Of a DNA stretch of 38,108 nt, positions 1 to 7,410 are shown in pieces (position 1 is the stretch's first letter; every line of letters starts with the position of its first letter). The notes under the pieces were generated by a model. The model had not been told where the DNA came from. It worked only from the letters and a program-made list of their open reading frames with translations, and ran no database searches. The position numbers were made by a program, and so were the translations under genes. This DNA comes from Clostridiales bacterium (GTDB lineage Bacteria; Bacillota; Clostridia; Lachnospirales; CAG-274): contig JAJQFB010000097.1 of the NCBI GenBank assembly GCA_021201395.1, positions 1 through 38,108 of the forward strand, in the 5' to 3' direction.

Positions 1-148
1 TTTCAACGGTTTCTGCCTCTTCGCTCTTTTCCAAGTGTTAAAGATGGGATTATATATGCAAACACAAAATAAATCAACAGATTTATTACAAATTTTAAAA
101 AACGGGGTGTTGAGGTACAATAGATAGGTAACACATAGAAATAAAAAA

Positions 149-216
149 GTAAGGTTCTCCAAAATATGTTATAATTGAGTTGCCGACAACAAAAAAACAA
201 TAAAGGAGAACCTTAC
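149..216 (+). repeat. 12-bp perfect inverted repeat around a -10 box
   Basis: GTAAGGTTCTCC at 149-160 and its exact reverse complement at 205-216 flank a TATAAT-like hexamer near 170-174. The right arm contains the GGAG that would serve as ribosome site for an ATG at 223, which opens only a nine-codon frame. The arrangement looks like the 5' end of a decayed insertion sequence, or a hairpin that hides the ribosome site; which of the two cannot be decided here. Bases 1-148 show nothing I can support. Confidence 0.45.
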
Positions 217-266
217 ACAACTATGTTATCACAATTTAGGAACTTTCGTTAATGGGTAATTTATTA

Positions 267-436
267 TTTAAGGAACCGCTGATTAATTAGCTCTTCGCAT
301 CTTCACCGCAGATTTTCCCGATTGTTTCGTCATGCATTTTCAACATAGGCTCCGGCTACGCCCGCAAGCGACTTCCTTGCTCTCGAAAAAATCTGCGGCA
401 AATCTGCTTCGGCGAATTAATCATCGCTTCCTTAAA
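267..436. repeat. MITE-like hairpin repeat, copy 1
   Basis: A roughly 170-bp element with imperfect terminal inverted repeats: the left end reads AAGGAACCGCTGATTAATT and the right end, reverse-complemented, AAGGAAGCGATGATTAATT. Nested inside are further complementary segments (CCGCAGATTTT near 307 and AAAATCTGCGG near 389-399) around a central partial palindrome at TAGGCTCCGGCTA, so the whole element could fold into one long cruciform. A second, highly similar copy lies at 15349-15516. It has no coding capacity of its own. The element sits immediately upstream of, and probably inside, a transposase remnant. Confidence 0.8.
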
Positions 437-438
437 AG

Positions 439-700
439 TTCGGAGAACAAAAGTCAAAGACCGCACCATTGTCCGAGAGTACATATTGCGGAAGAATTGA
501 AGTTAATAAAGAGACTTGCAAAAAAACACAAGCGGAAAGACCTAATATTGGTATTTCATGAATTAAAGGAGAAATATGGCTATTGGGAATCGGAAAGAAG
601 TCCAATGGCGAAGCCGCTTTTCCCTACGGTAAAACCGGGCTTACATCTGGGAATGTGTTTTTTCATTGATAGCTTTATTGAGAAAACACATTCACAGTAA
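439..700 (+). pseudogene. transposase remnant (IS481/IS3-like helix-turn-helix segment)
   Basis: The frame ending at 700 has a start only inside the hairpin repeat, so its first third is not protein-derived. From about 440 it encodes a segment with RPHH, then EELKLIKRLAKKHKRKDL and FHELKEKYGY, which resembles the second helix-turn-helix and linker of IS481/IS3-type DDE transposases (SRRPHH...EELKLI...L...GY). After that the sequence loses resemblance, and no DDE catalytic region follows. I read it as a truncated transposase interrupted on the 5' side by the repeat at 267-436. Family assignment is from memory of the motif and is tentative. Confidence 0.4.
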
Positions 701-869
701 ATGTATTTTTTCATTTAAAATGTATGATAAAAACTCATTGAAAGCAGCTTGAGAAAAAATACAGCACACCGTAATTCGACGTGTCATACATAAATCTCTT
801 GTTATTTGCTCTGTCTGCTTGACAGGGAGGGGTTCGGTTTTTTACAGCCTTTATTTATTAAAATTGAGA

Positions 870-911
870 CAACAAAAAAGACCGGTAAACAAGCCCCGGT
901 CATTTTTGTTG
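870..911 (-). terminator. bidirectional intrinsic terminator
   Basis: A 16-bp stem (870-885 against 896-911, GACCGG/CCGGTC core, one mismatch) is flanked by A and T runs on both sides, so it can act in both directions. It lies 41 bp beyond the DUF3793 stop codon and would end the flavodoxin operon on the minus strand. Confidence 0.8.
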
Positions 912-951
912 GGTAAAATTATTATAATAATGGAGGGTTATTACAATACGG

Positions 952-1500
952 TTATATTGCTATGGTTAATTCTTCGATGTTCCGTCGGGAGCTGTTAAAG
1001 AGGCGGGTATAAACCTCCGTGCATCTCCTGTAGCGTGAAAAAAGAATTTCGGCATACTTCTCATCATTGTACACCTTCCAATAACCGCATAATTTAAAAT
1101 TGCTGCCTTTGTTATTTATGAAGCCTATAACATCTTCAATGGGGTAGCTCAGGAATAATCCGATTTCGTGAGGAAAAGCCGAGTCCTGACCGAACCTGCG
1201 CATAAGTGTTTCTATAAGGTCCTCGAAGAGAAAACTCGTATATCCTATTTTTCTTAAAAAATCTCTGACACGGCTGTTATCCATATCCTTCAATAATCCG
1301 GTTTTTCTGCACACATATATAAGAGAAAATTTAGGAGTGGTTTTTAAAATATAAATATATATACCTTTTCGGGATAAAAGCCTGTTAAGGGAAAGAATGT
1401 GGGTTTTAAGCTTCTCCGGCTCCATAGCACAGTTAAAAAGACTGCCTGTTTTCATGCCTGCAAGGACAGGAGAGCAGTTTTTTATAATCAGATCTTCCAT
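952..1500 (-). CDS. DUF3793 family protein
   Basis: A 182-residue protein of unknown function matching the clostridial DUF3793 family: the N-terminal CSPVLAGMKTGSLFN block, a middle LIYVCR...L segment, and the conserved FPHEIGLFLSYPIEDVIGFI and NFKLCGYWKVY motifs are all present. The reading frame is open further upstream, but ATG at 1498-1500 is preceded by AGGAGGT at proper distance and avoids overlap with the flavodoxin gene, so I chose it. It follows the flavodoxin gene by 40 bp on the same strand. Co-location with flavodoxin recurs in Clostridia, which suggests a redox or metal-linked role, but no biochemical function is established. No signal peptide or membrane segment is visible. Confidence 0.85.
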   Translation of the reverse strand: MEDLIIKNCSPVLAGMKTGSLFNCAMEPEKLKTHILSLNRLLSRKGIYIYILKTTPKFSLIYVCRKTGLLKDMDNSRVRDFLRKIGYTSFLFEDLIETLMRRFGQDSAFPHEIGLFLSYPIEDVIGFINNKGSNFKLCGYWKVYNDEKYAEILFSRYRRCTEVYTRLFNSSRRNIEELTIAI

Positions 1501-1540
1501 CTTGCCGACCTCCTTTAAGTAATTATTTCGGTGATTTTTA

Positions 1541-1954
1541 TCAGAAAGCCGCAAAATCCTTGCCGAAAGCTTCACATTCCGCAATACCGTCATCGTCGGG
1601 AGTGTTGTTGATTATAAGGCCGTTTCCGAAAAGCTCGGCGCCTGCCGCTTTTGTTCTGTCCTCCCAGTCTCTCATCCACTGGCCGTCGCCCCAGCCGTAG
1701 GAACCGAAAAGAGCAACCTTTTTTCCGCCGATTAAGCTTTCCGCCTCAGCGAAGAAAGGTTCAAACTCACCCTCTTCCAAAACCTCGTCGCCCATAGCCG
1801 GGCAGCCGAAAGCTATTTTATCATAGTTTGCAATGTCTGCCGCAGTGAAAGAGGAAAGATCGAAAACGTCTGCTCCTGCACTTCCCGCTATAGCATTAGC
1901 CATCATCTCTGTGTTGCCTGTACTCGTCCAATAAACTACTGCAATTTTGGCCAT
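1541..1954 (-). CDS. flavodoxin
   Basis: A 137-residue short-chain flavodoxin, a cytosolic FMN-binding single-electron carrier. The phosphate-binding loop TSTGNTEMM is at residues 10-18, and the FMN-contacting regions around residues 50-62 (GCPAMGDEVLEEGEF) and 84-100 (GSYGWGDGQWM) are intact. Length fits the clostridial short type. The ATG is preceded by AAAGGAG. It is first in a two-gene operon with DUF3793, behind a consensus promoter with two strong palindromes in the 5' leader. Flavodoxins often replace ferredoxin in iron limitation, so repression by a metal sensor is plausible, but the regulator cannot be identified from this sequence. Confidence 0.95.
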   Translation of the reverse strand: MAKIAVVYWTSTGNTEMMANAIAGSAGADVFDLSSFTAADIANYDKIAFGCPAMGDEVLEEGEFEPFFAEAESLIGGKKVALFGSYGWGDGQWMRDWEDRTKAAGAELFGNGLIINNTPDDDGIAECEAFGKDFAAF

Positions 1955-1971
1955 TTCTAAACTCCTTTCGT

Positions 1972-2061
1972 GGTTAGCTTAAACTAACCCAGCCCTCAAA
2001 ATTTTGGTTAGCTCTTGCTAACCACTACTAACATTATATATGCCTTAAGCTGTTTTGTCAA
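1972..2061 (-). promoter_or_regulatory. flavodoxin promoter with two palindromic operators
   Basis: On the minus strand TTGACA (2056-2061) and TATAAT (2033-2038) are separated by exactly 17 bp, a perfect SigA promoter. Between the expected start site (about 2026) and the gene lie two 18-bp palindromes with the same arms: 2006-2023 (GGTTAGCTCTTGCTAACC) and 1972-1989 (GGTTAGCTTAAACTAACC), centres 34 bp apart. Their position just downstream of the start suits a repressor that blocks transcription. The GGTTAG/CTAACC arms recall DtxR-type iron-repressor half-sites, but the spacing differs from the DtxR consensus, so the regulator is unassigned. Confidence 0.85.
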
Positions 2062-2123
2062 TAGTTTTTTTAAATATTTTTAAAAATATTTTATACCCCT
2101 GAAATGAAAAGTTTATTTCCGCT

Positions 2124-2354
2124 TTGACGGGGCATAAGCGGAAGTTAGTCTTATGCAAGTTTCCGCTTCCGCAAGGGCTGCAATTAGTGGGATTAAAATC
2201 GGAGGATACTTATATTATTATAGAAGATGATTCCTATGTTTTGTATTATGAGGGGCCAAGGCTTCTTAAAACCGCGGATATAAGCGTTTTGCCGAATGTT
2301 CCCGTGAGAAAAGCTTCGGAGGAGGATTGGGTTAATTTGTACATACAACCTTAA
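2124..2354 (+). CDS. hypothetical small protein (doubtful)
   Basis: A 76-residue frame beginning at TTG with no visible ribosome site. The C-terminal two thirds look protein-like (acidic/hydrophobic run DTYIIIEDDSYVLYYEGP, then a basic stretch), but I recognise no family. An ATG at 2104 opens the neighbouring frame and stops at 2125, so the gene could be a frameshifted remnant. Its last codons coincide with a candidate AraR operator at 2335-2350. It may be a fragment of a larger lost gene; treat it as unproven. Confidence 0.25.
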   Translation: MTGHKRKLVLCKFPLPQGLQLVGLKSEDTYIIIEDDSYVLYYEGPRLLKTADISVLPNVPVRKASEEDWVNLYIQP

Positions 2355-2568
2355 TCGAAAATATTTGGATATTTGGATATTTTTTTAAAAAACTATTGAC
2401 AAATTAATTTTCGAGTTATACAATTATTACATAAGACGGTTGGAAGTTCAAGTAAGTAAAGTGAATTTTTACAAAAGTAAGGCCAATGTCATTTATTTAA
2501 TTTAAGGGGCAATTTTTCAATTAAGGGTGTAACCAAAATTTATATTAAAACAACCTGTCAATACAACT
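2335..2568 (+). promoter_or_regulatory. arabinose operon promoter with candidate AraR sites
   Basis: TTGACA at 2396-2401 and TACAAT at 2419-2424 are 17 bp apart, giving a strong SigA promoter and a leader of about 165 nt before the binding-protein gene. Upstream, ATTTGTACATACAACC at 2335-2350 contains the perfect inverted repeat TTGTA-CA-TACAA, very close to the Bacillus AraR operator with its TTGTAC half-sites. A weaker relative (CTGTCAATACAACTT) lies at 2555-2569, downstream of the start. The two are about 215 bp apart, compatible with looping by AraR, whose gene is inside this operon. The operator assignment is inference from similarity. Confidence 0.65.
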
Positions 2569-2596
2569 TATACATTTTTGAGGAGGTCACAAATTT

Positions 2597-3649
2597 ATGA
2601 AACGCAGATTAGTAAGTGTATTAATCGGTATGACAATGGCGGCTGCAATGCTTAGCGGCTGCGGAGGCAGTTCAGACACTGCAACAGACGAGGCGGCTGA
2701 CGATACAGCTGCAGAGGCAAGCGGCGACGAGGCAGAGGCAAGCGGCGATTTAATTACCGTAGGCTATGCTCAGGTAGGCCACGAATCAGACTGGCGTACA
2801 GCCAACACAGAAAACTATCAGAACACATTTACGGCTGAAAACGGCTATGAATTATCTTTTGTAGACGCAGACAACGACAACGCAGCTCAGATTGAGGCTG
2901 TTCGTTCATTCATTCAGCAGGAGCTTGACTACATCGTTATCGCTCCTATCGAAACAGCGGGCTGGGACACAGTTTTACAGGAAGCTGAGGACGCAGGTAT
3001 CCCCGTTATTATCGCCGACAGAGAAATTGATACTACAAACTTTGACGCATTTGTAGGTACAGACACAGAAGCCGAGGGCGAAACCGCAGGCAACTGGTTA
3101 GGCGAATATTTAGACGGAGCAGAGGCTAACATCCTTGTTATCGAGGGTTCTGTAGGTGCTTCCGCAACCTTAGGCCGTACAGAGGGCTTCAACACAATCG
3201 CAGCAGAGCATCCCGAATGGACAATTCTTGACAGCCAGTCAGGCGACTTCACACAGAGCGGCGGCCAGGAAGTTATGGAATCTTTCATTAAGTCCTATGA
3301 GGGTCAGTTCAACGTAGTTGTTTGCCAGAACGACAACGAAGCTTACGGCGCAATGGACGCTATGGACGCAGCAGGTATTACATACGGTGTTGACGGCGAC
3401 GTTATTATCATCTCCTTCGATGCCACACATGACGGTATGCAGTATACTCTTGACGGCAAGATCAACTGCAACGTAGAGTGTAATCCTATTCAGGCTGAGG
3501 TTGTTGAAAGCGTTATCCAGATTATGGAAGCAGGCGAAGAATACCCCGAAAGAACAATCGTTCCCGATGAAGCATTCGTAGCACCCGGCATCACCAGTGC
3601 TTACGCAACAACAATTACACAGGAAATCTTAGACGGACGTGCATATTAA
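2597..3649 (+). CDS. sugar ABC transporter substrate-binding lipoprotein (YtfQ-like)
   Basis: A 350-residue extracytoplasmic sugar-binding lipoprotein. Residues 1-22 form a signal peptide ending in the lipobox LSGC with Cys22 as lipidation site, followed by an acidic low-complexity linker to about residue 50. The rest is a type I periplasmic-binding fold (Peripla_BP_4) starting VGYAQVGHESDWR, close to the YtfQ galactofuranose-binding branch; YtfQ-type systems in other bacteria also serve arabinose. The ribosome site GAGGAGG precedes ATG. Next to araA/araD/araR the substrate is most likely L-arabinose, pyranose or furanose form. A terminator directly follows, so this protein is probably made in excess over the membrane components. 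Codons look optimised for high expression. Confidence 0.93.
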   Translation: MKRRLVSVLIGMTMAAAMLSGCGGSSDTATDEAADDTAAEASGDEAEASGDLITVGYAQVGHESDWRTANTENYQNTFTAENGYELSFVDADNDNAAQIEAVRSFIQQELDYIVIAPIETAGWDTVLQEAEDAGIPVIIADREIDTTNFDAFVGTDTEAEGETAGNWLGEYLDGAEANILVIEGSVGASATLGRTEGFNTIAAEHPEWTILDSQSGDFTQSGGQEVMESFIKSYEGQFNVVVCQNDNEAYGAMDAMDAAGITYGVDGDVIIISFDATHDGMQYTLDGKINCNVECNPIQAEVVESVIQIMEAGEEYPERTIVPDEAFVAPGITSAYATTITQEILDGRAY

Positions 3650-3708
3650 TATATGCTTAAAGTTTAAACAAAAATATGCCTTATGATTTGAAATAATTAA
3701 AGACTTTT

Positions 3709-3751
3709 AAAGAGGGAGAGAATCCCAAAGGATTCATTTCCCTCTTTTTTT
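3709..3751 (+). terminator. internal (leaky) terminator after binding-protein gene
   Basis: An 8-bp AAAGAGGG/CCCTCTTT outer stem (3709-3716 with 3740-3747) and a GAATCC/GGATTC inner stem, loop CAAA, are followed by a T run. It lies between the binding protein and its ATPase. I see no new promoter between it and 3792, so partial read-through is expected. This is a common way to set a high binding-protein to transporter ratio. Confidence 0.8.
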
Positions 3752-3791
3752 AAAAAATAAGCAATTTTTATATAAGGAGGGGGTTTGAGGT

Positions 3792-5315
3792 ATGGATAAG
3801 GACGTTTTTCTTAAAATGCAGGGTATATGTATGACCTTCCCCGGAGTTAAGGCACTTGACCACGCCGGGCTGACCCTTAAGAGGGGCGAAATTCGTGCTC
3901 TTATGGGTGAAAACGGCGCAGGAAAGTCTACGCTTATAAAGTGTCTTACAGGGGTAAACAATTTTGAAGCCGGAGAAATTTTCTTAGAGGGCTTCGAGGG
4001 AGCAATCAGAAACAAAGACACTATGGACGCTCAAAACAAGGGCATAGCCACGGTTTACCAGGAGGTAAATCTCTGTCCCAATTTGTCAGTTGCGGAAAAT
4101 ATTTTTATAGGAAGAGCTCCCCTTACTAAAATAGGCACGGTTAACAGACGGGCTATGAACAGACAGGCTAAAAAGCTTATCGATGAGCTTGAGCTTGATT
4201 TGGACGTTACCAAAAAGCTTGAAAATTATTCTCTTGCAATGCAGCAGATGATTGCCATTGCAAGAGCTGTAGATATGGACTGCAAGGTTTTGATTCTTGA
4301 CGAGCCTACTTCTTCTCTTGATGACAGAGAGGTTGAAAAGCTGTTTAAGGTTATGAGGGATTTAAAGAGCAAGGGTGTTGCCATTATATTTGTAACCCAC
4401 TTCCTTGAACAGGTTTATGAGGTTTGCGACGGCATAACGGTTTTGAGAAACGGAAACCTTGTAGGGGAATATGATATTGCGGAGCTGCCGAGAGTTAAGC
4501 TTGTGGCGGCTATGATGGGTAAGGATTTTGACGATTTGGCTTCTATTAAAGCCGAGGGAGAGGAGTTTAAGGCCGACGCACCCCTTGTTATAGACGCTAA
4601 GGGCTTAAGCCACGCCGGAAAGATAAAGCCCTTTGACCTTGAAATAAGAGAGGGGGAGGTCGTAGGCTTAACCGGCCTCTTAGGCAGTGGCAGAAGCGAG
4701 CTTGCCAGAACCATATACGGTGCCGACAGAAACCAAACAGGCACCCTTAAGGTTAAGGGAAAGGAAGAACACATTAAAGAGCCCATCGATGCTATGAATT
4801 TGGGAATGGGTCTTTTGCCGGACGACAGAAAGGCAGAGGGCATTATAGGTGATTTGTCCGTAAGAGAAAATATAATTTTGGCGCTGCAGGCAAAGACGGG
4901 AGTTTTCAAGAAAATCCCCATGTCGGAGCAGATTCGCCTTGCGGACGAATTTATAGATATGCTTCAGATAAAAACAGCAAGCAGGGAAACCCTTATAAGA
5001 CAGCTTTCAGGCGGAAACCAACAAAAGGTTATACTTGCAAGGTGGCTTGCCACGAACCCCGATTTCCTTGTTTTGGACGAGCCTACAAGAGGTATAGACA
5101 TAGGCACAAAGACGGAAATTCAAAAGCTTGTTCTTAAATTGGCTTCCGAGGGAAAGAGTATTATATTTATTTCGTCGGAAATAGACGAAATGTTAAGAAC
5201 CTGCAACCGCATGGCGGTTTTGAGAGACGGGGCAAAGGTCGGAGAAATTTCCGGCGAACAGATGACCCAAGAGGGCGTTATGAACGCTATCGCAGGAGGT
5301 GAAGGCAATGGATAA
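3792..5315 (+). CDS. sugar ABC transporter ATP-binding protein (YtfR-like, two NBDs)
   Basis: A 507-residue cytoplasmic ATPase with two fused nucleotide-binding domains, the standard size for RbsA/YtfR/MglA-type importers. The N-terminal domain has Walker A GENGAGKST (residues 39-47), a divergent signature (YSLAMQQM) and Walker B LILDEPTSSLD. The C-terminal domain has the family-typical degenerate Walker A (GLLGSGRSE), an intact signature LSGGNQQK and Walker B LVLDEPTRGID. AAGGAGG precedes ATG. It energises the two downstream permeases; the stop overlaps the next start. Substrate by context is arabinose. Confidence 0.93.
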   Translation: MDKDVFLKMQGICMTFPGVKALDHAGLTLKRGEIRALMGENGAGKSTLIKCLTGVNNFEAGEIFLEGFEGAIRNKDTMDAQNKGIATVYQEVNLCPNLSVAENIFIGRAPLTKIGTVNRRAMNRQAKKLIDELELDLDVTKKLENYSLAMQQMIAIARAVDMDCKVLILDEPTSSLDDREVEKLFKVMRDLKSKGVAIIFVTHFLEQVYEVCDGITVLRNGNLVGEYDIAELPRVKLVAAMMGKDFDDLASIKAEGEEFKADAPLVIDAKGLSHAGKIKPFDLEIREGEVVGLTGLLGSGRSELARTIYGADRNQTGTLKVKGKEEHIKEPIDAMNLGMGLLPDDRKAEGIIGDLSVRENIILALQAKTGVFKKIPMSEQIRLADEFIDMLQIKTASRETLIRQLSGGNQQKVILARWLATNPDFLVLDEPTRGIDIGTKTEIQKLVLKLASEGKSIIFISSEIDEMLRTCNRMAVLRDGAKVGEISGEQMTQEGVMNAIAGGEGNG

Positions 5316-6357
5316 AATCAAAAAAATAACAAAAATGAGCCTGTTTCTTCCTATATTCAGTATGATTCTCATAATGCTTATAAACGTGGTTTACGATATA
5401 GGAATAGGAAACACCCCTTGGAATTTCTTTATAATCACAATTAAAAACGGCGTTCTCTACGGCAGACTTATAGACGTTCTTAACAGAGGAAGCGAGGTCG
5501 CCATTTTGGCAATAGGTATGACCCTTGTTGTTTCGGCTTCCGCAGGAACGGATATTTCCGTAGGCTCCGTAATGAGCCTTACAGGCGGTATGTGCTGTAT
5601 GCTTCTTGCAGGCTACGGCGTTTCAAACACAAGCGAATATGCCGTGCCTTTGATGGTTGGCTTGCTGGCGGGCTTGGGCATTGCTCTTGTCTGCGGTCTG
5701 TTTAACGGCTTCCTTGTCTCCTATTTGAATATTCAGCCAATGGTGGCCACCTTGATACTGTGGTCCGCCGGCCGGGCCATAGGGCTTCTGCTCTGCAACA
5801 GCCAGATTGTATATGTAAGAGTTGAATCCTTTAAGGTTTTGGGCTCCTATGTAGGGCCTGTCCCCACTCCCATAATCGTTGCGGCTGTCTGTATAGCCAT
5901 AGCGGCTGTGGTTCTGAAACAGACCTCTTTAGGCCTTTACATACAGAGCGTAGGCATAAACGGAAAGGCCTCAAGAATTTCGGGACTTAACTCCAGAAGA
6001 ATTATACTTATGTGCTACGCTATCTGCGGCCTTTGTGCAGGTATAGCAGGCCTTGTGGCTACGTCGAGAATCTATTCGGCGGACACAAACAACATAGGCC
6101 TTAATATGGAGCTTGACGCTATCCTTGCTGTGGCTTTAGGCGGAAACAGCTTGGGCGGCGGTAAGTTTAACCTTGCCGGCTCTATAATAGGGGCTTATAC
6201 AATTCAGGCTATAACAACGACCCTCTACGCTTTGGGCGTTTCTTCCGCTCAGGCTCCTGTTTTCAAGGCTATAGTCGTTATTATAATCGTTGTTATACAG
6301 GCCGAGCCCTTTAAATCATATATTAAGAAAATCTCCGGAAGGAGGGCTAACGCATGA
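5308..6357 (+). CDS. sugar ABC transporter permease (YtfT-like)
   Basis: A 349-residue integral membrane permease of the branched-chain/ribose type (BPD_transp_2), with about eight to ten hydrophobic segments and the conserved IAIGMTLVVSASAGTDISVG block (residues about 70-90) and the ALGGNSLGGGKFNLAGS loop that contacts the ATPase. I chose ATG 5308, which has AGGAGG at 5294-5299 and overlaps the ATPase stop (ATGGATAA), over the in-frame GTG at 5299. It is the first of two unequal permeases, as in the ytfT-yjfF arrangement, so the importer is a heterodimer in the membrane. Confidence 0.92.
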   Translation: MDKIKKITKMSLFLPIFSMILIMLINVVYDIGIGNTPWNFFIITIKNGVLYGRLIDVLNRGSEVAILAIGMTLVVSASAGTDISVGSVMSLTGGMCCMLLAGYGVSNTSEYAVPLMVGLLAGLGIALVCGLFNGFLVSYLNIQPMVATLILWSAGRAIGLLLCNSQIVYVRVESFKVLGSYVGPVPTPIIVAAVCIAIAAVVLKQTSLGLYIQSVGINGKASRISGLNSRRIILMCYAICGLCAGIAGLVATSRIYSADTNNIGLNMELDAILAVALGGNSLGGGKFNLAGSIIGAYTIQAITTTLYALGVSSAQAPVFKAIVVIIIVVIQAEPFKSYIKKISGRRANA

Positions 6358-7379
6358 TTAAAAAACTGAAAATAAACAATGACAACATTCTTTTGATAAT
6401 TACAATCGCCCTGTTTTTGGTTATGTATCTCGGGGGCTGCTGGGTTTACGCCGACAAGGGCTTTCTGAAATTCCAGACCTTTTTGGATATACTTATAAAC
6501 AATGCGTCTATAATCTGCGTTACCTGCGGTATGACCTGCGTTATGCTTACGGGGGGCATAGACATCTCCGTAGGCTCTGTAATTGCCCTTGACTGTATGA
6601 TTGTGGCGGTAGGCATTGAAAACTACGGCCTTTCAAGCCCTGTTCTTATGGTTGTAATTTTGGCGGTTGGCTTGCTTTTGGGCTTTATAATGGGTTTTTG
6701 TGTCTCCTACCTGGAAATTCAGCCCTTTATAGTAACTATGGCCGGTATGTTCTTTGCCAGAGGCTTAACGGCGGTTCTTTCAACTCAGCAGATAAGCATA
6801 AAGGAGGACTTTTTCGTAAAGCTCTCCAACCTTAAAATAGAAATTCCTTTCGGCATAGGCTCCTATGTAAACAGCAAGGGCATTGTTCAGACACCCTACA
6901 TAAGAATTACGGTTGTTGTGGCTCTTGTTGTTGTTGCAATTACATTCTTCATTTTGGGATATACTAAATTCGGCGGGAGTATCTACGCCGTAGGCGGCAA
7001 CCAACAGTCGGCCACCCTTATGGGTCTTGACGTTAAGAAAACAAAGCTTAAAACATATATGCTTTCAACATTTTTCACCTCAATAGGAGGTATCTGCTTC
7101 TGTCTTAACACAATGAGCGGAACCACCACTCAGGCCACGGGGCTTGAGATGAGCGCCATATCTTCGGCGGTTATAGGCGGAACCCTTTTAACAGGCGGCG
7201 TGGGAAATGTTATAGGCTCCCTTTTCGGCGTACTCATAAACGGAACAATTTCCTCCCTTGTTAAATTTAACGGAAAGCTTATAAGCTCCTGGGCCAATAT
7301 CGTAACGGCTATACTTCTTTGCTTCTTCATTGTTTTACAGGCGGTATTTGCAAAGATTAAGGAAAGCAAGAAAAAATAA
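6354..7379 (+). CDS. sugar ABC transporter permease (YjfF-like)
   Basis: A 341-residue membrane permease of the same family, starting within the stop of the previous gene (ATGA overlap) behind AAGGAGG. The hallmark TCGMTCVMLTGGIDISVGS block is at about residues 57-76 and VIGGTLLTGGVGNVIGSLFG is the C-terminal ATPase-contact loop. About nine hydrophobic stretches. With the preceding YtfT-like protein it forms the channel of the importer. A 31-bp gap with a TATAAT-like hexamer but no convincing -35 separates it from araR. Confidence 0.92.
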   Translation: MIKKLKINNDNILLIITIALFLVMYLGGCWVYADKGFLKFQTFLDILINNASIICVTCGMTCVMLTGGIDISVGSVIALDCMIVAVGIENYGLSSPVLMVVILAVGLLLGFIMGFCVSYLEIQPFIVTMAGMFFARGLTAVLSTQQISIKEDFFVKLSNLKIEIPFGIGSYVNSKGIVQTPYIRITVVVALVVVAITFFILGYTKFGGSIYAVGGNQQSATLMGLDVKKTKLKTYMLSTFFTSIGGICFCLNTMSGTTTQATGLEMSAISSAVIGGTLLTGGVGNVIGSLFGVLINGTISSLVKFNGKLISSWANIVTAILLCFFIVLQAVFAKIKESKKK

Positions 7380-7410
7380 AGTATAATATAACGAAAGAGA
7401 GAGAGACTCT

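Noticed and set aside
3..200. 65-codon minus-strand open frame at the left edge
   Set aside because: AT-rich, no ribosome site, composition like random AT-rich DNA, and it crosses the 12-bp inverted repeat.
332..438. Start of a plus-strand protein inside the hairpin repeat
   Set aside because: The segment lies within a non-coding repeat present again at 15.35 kb, where the frame is not kept.
2482..2495. CCAATGTCATTTA shared with 38063-38075
   Set aside because: A 13-base match between two AT-rich regions in a window this size is expected by chance.
2929..3430. Long minus-strand frames inside the binding-protein gene
   Set aside because: They are antisense frames of a clearly coding lipoprotein gene with no ribosome sites.
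7380..7410. Separate araR promoter at TATAAT 7382-7387
   Set aside because: No -35 at acceptable distance and no operator; araR is more simply read as part of the operon.
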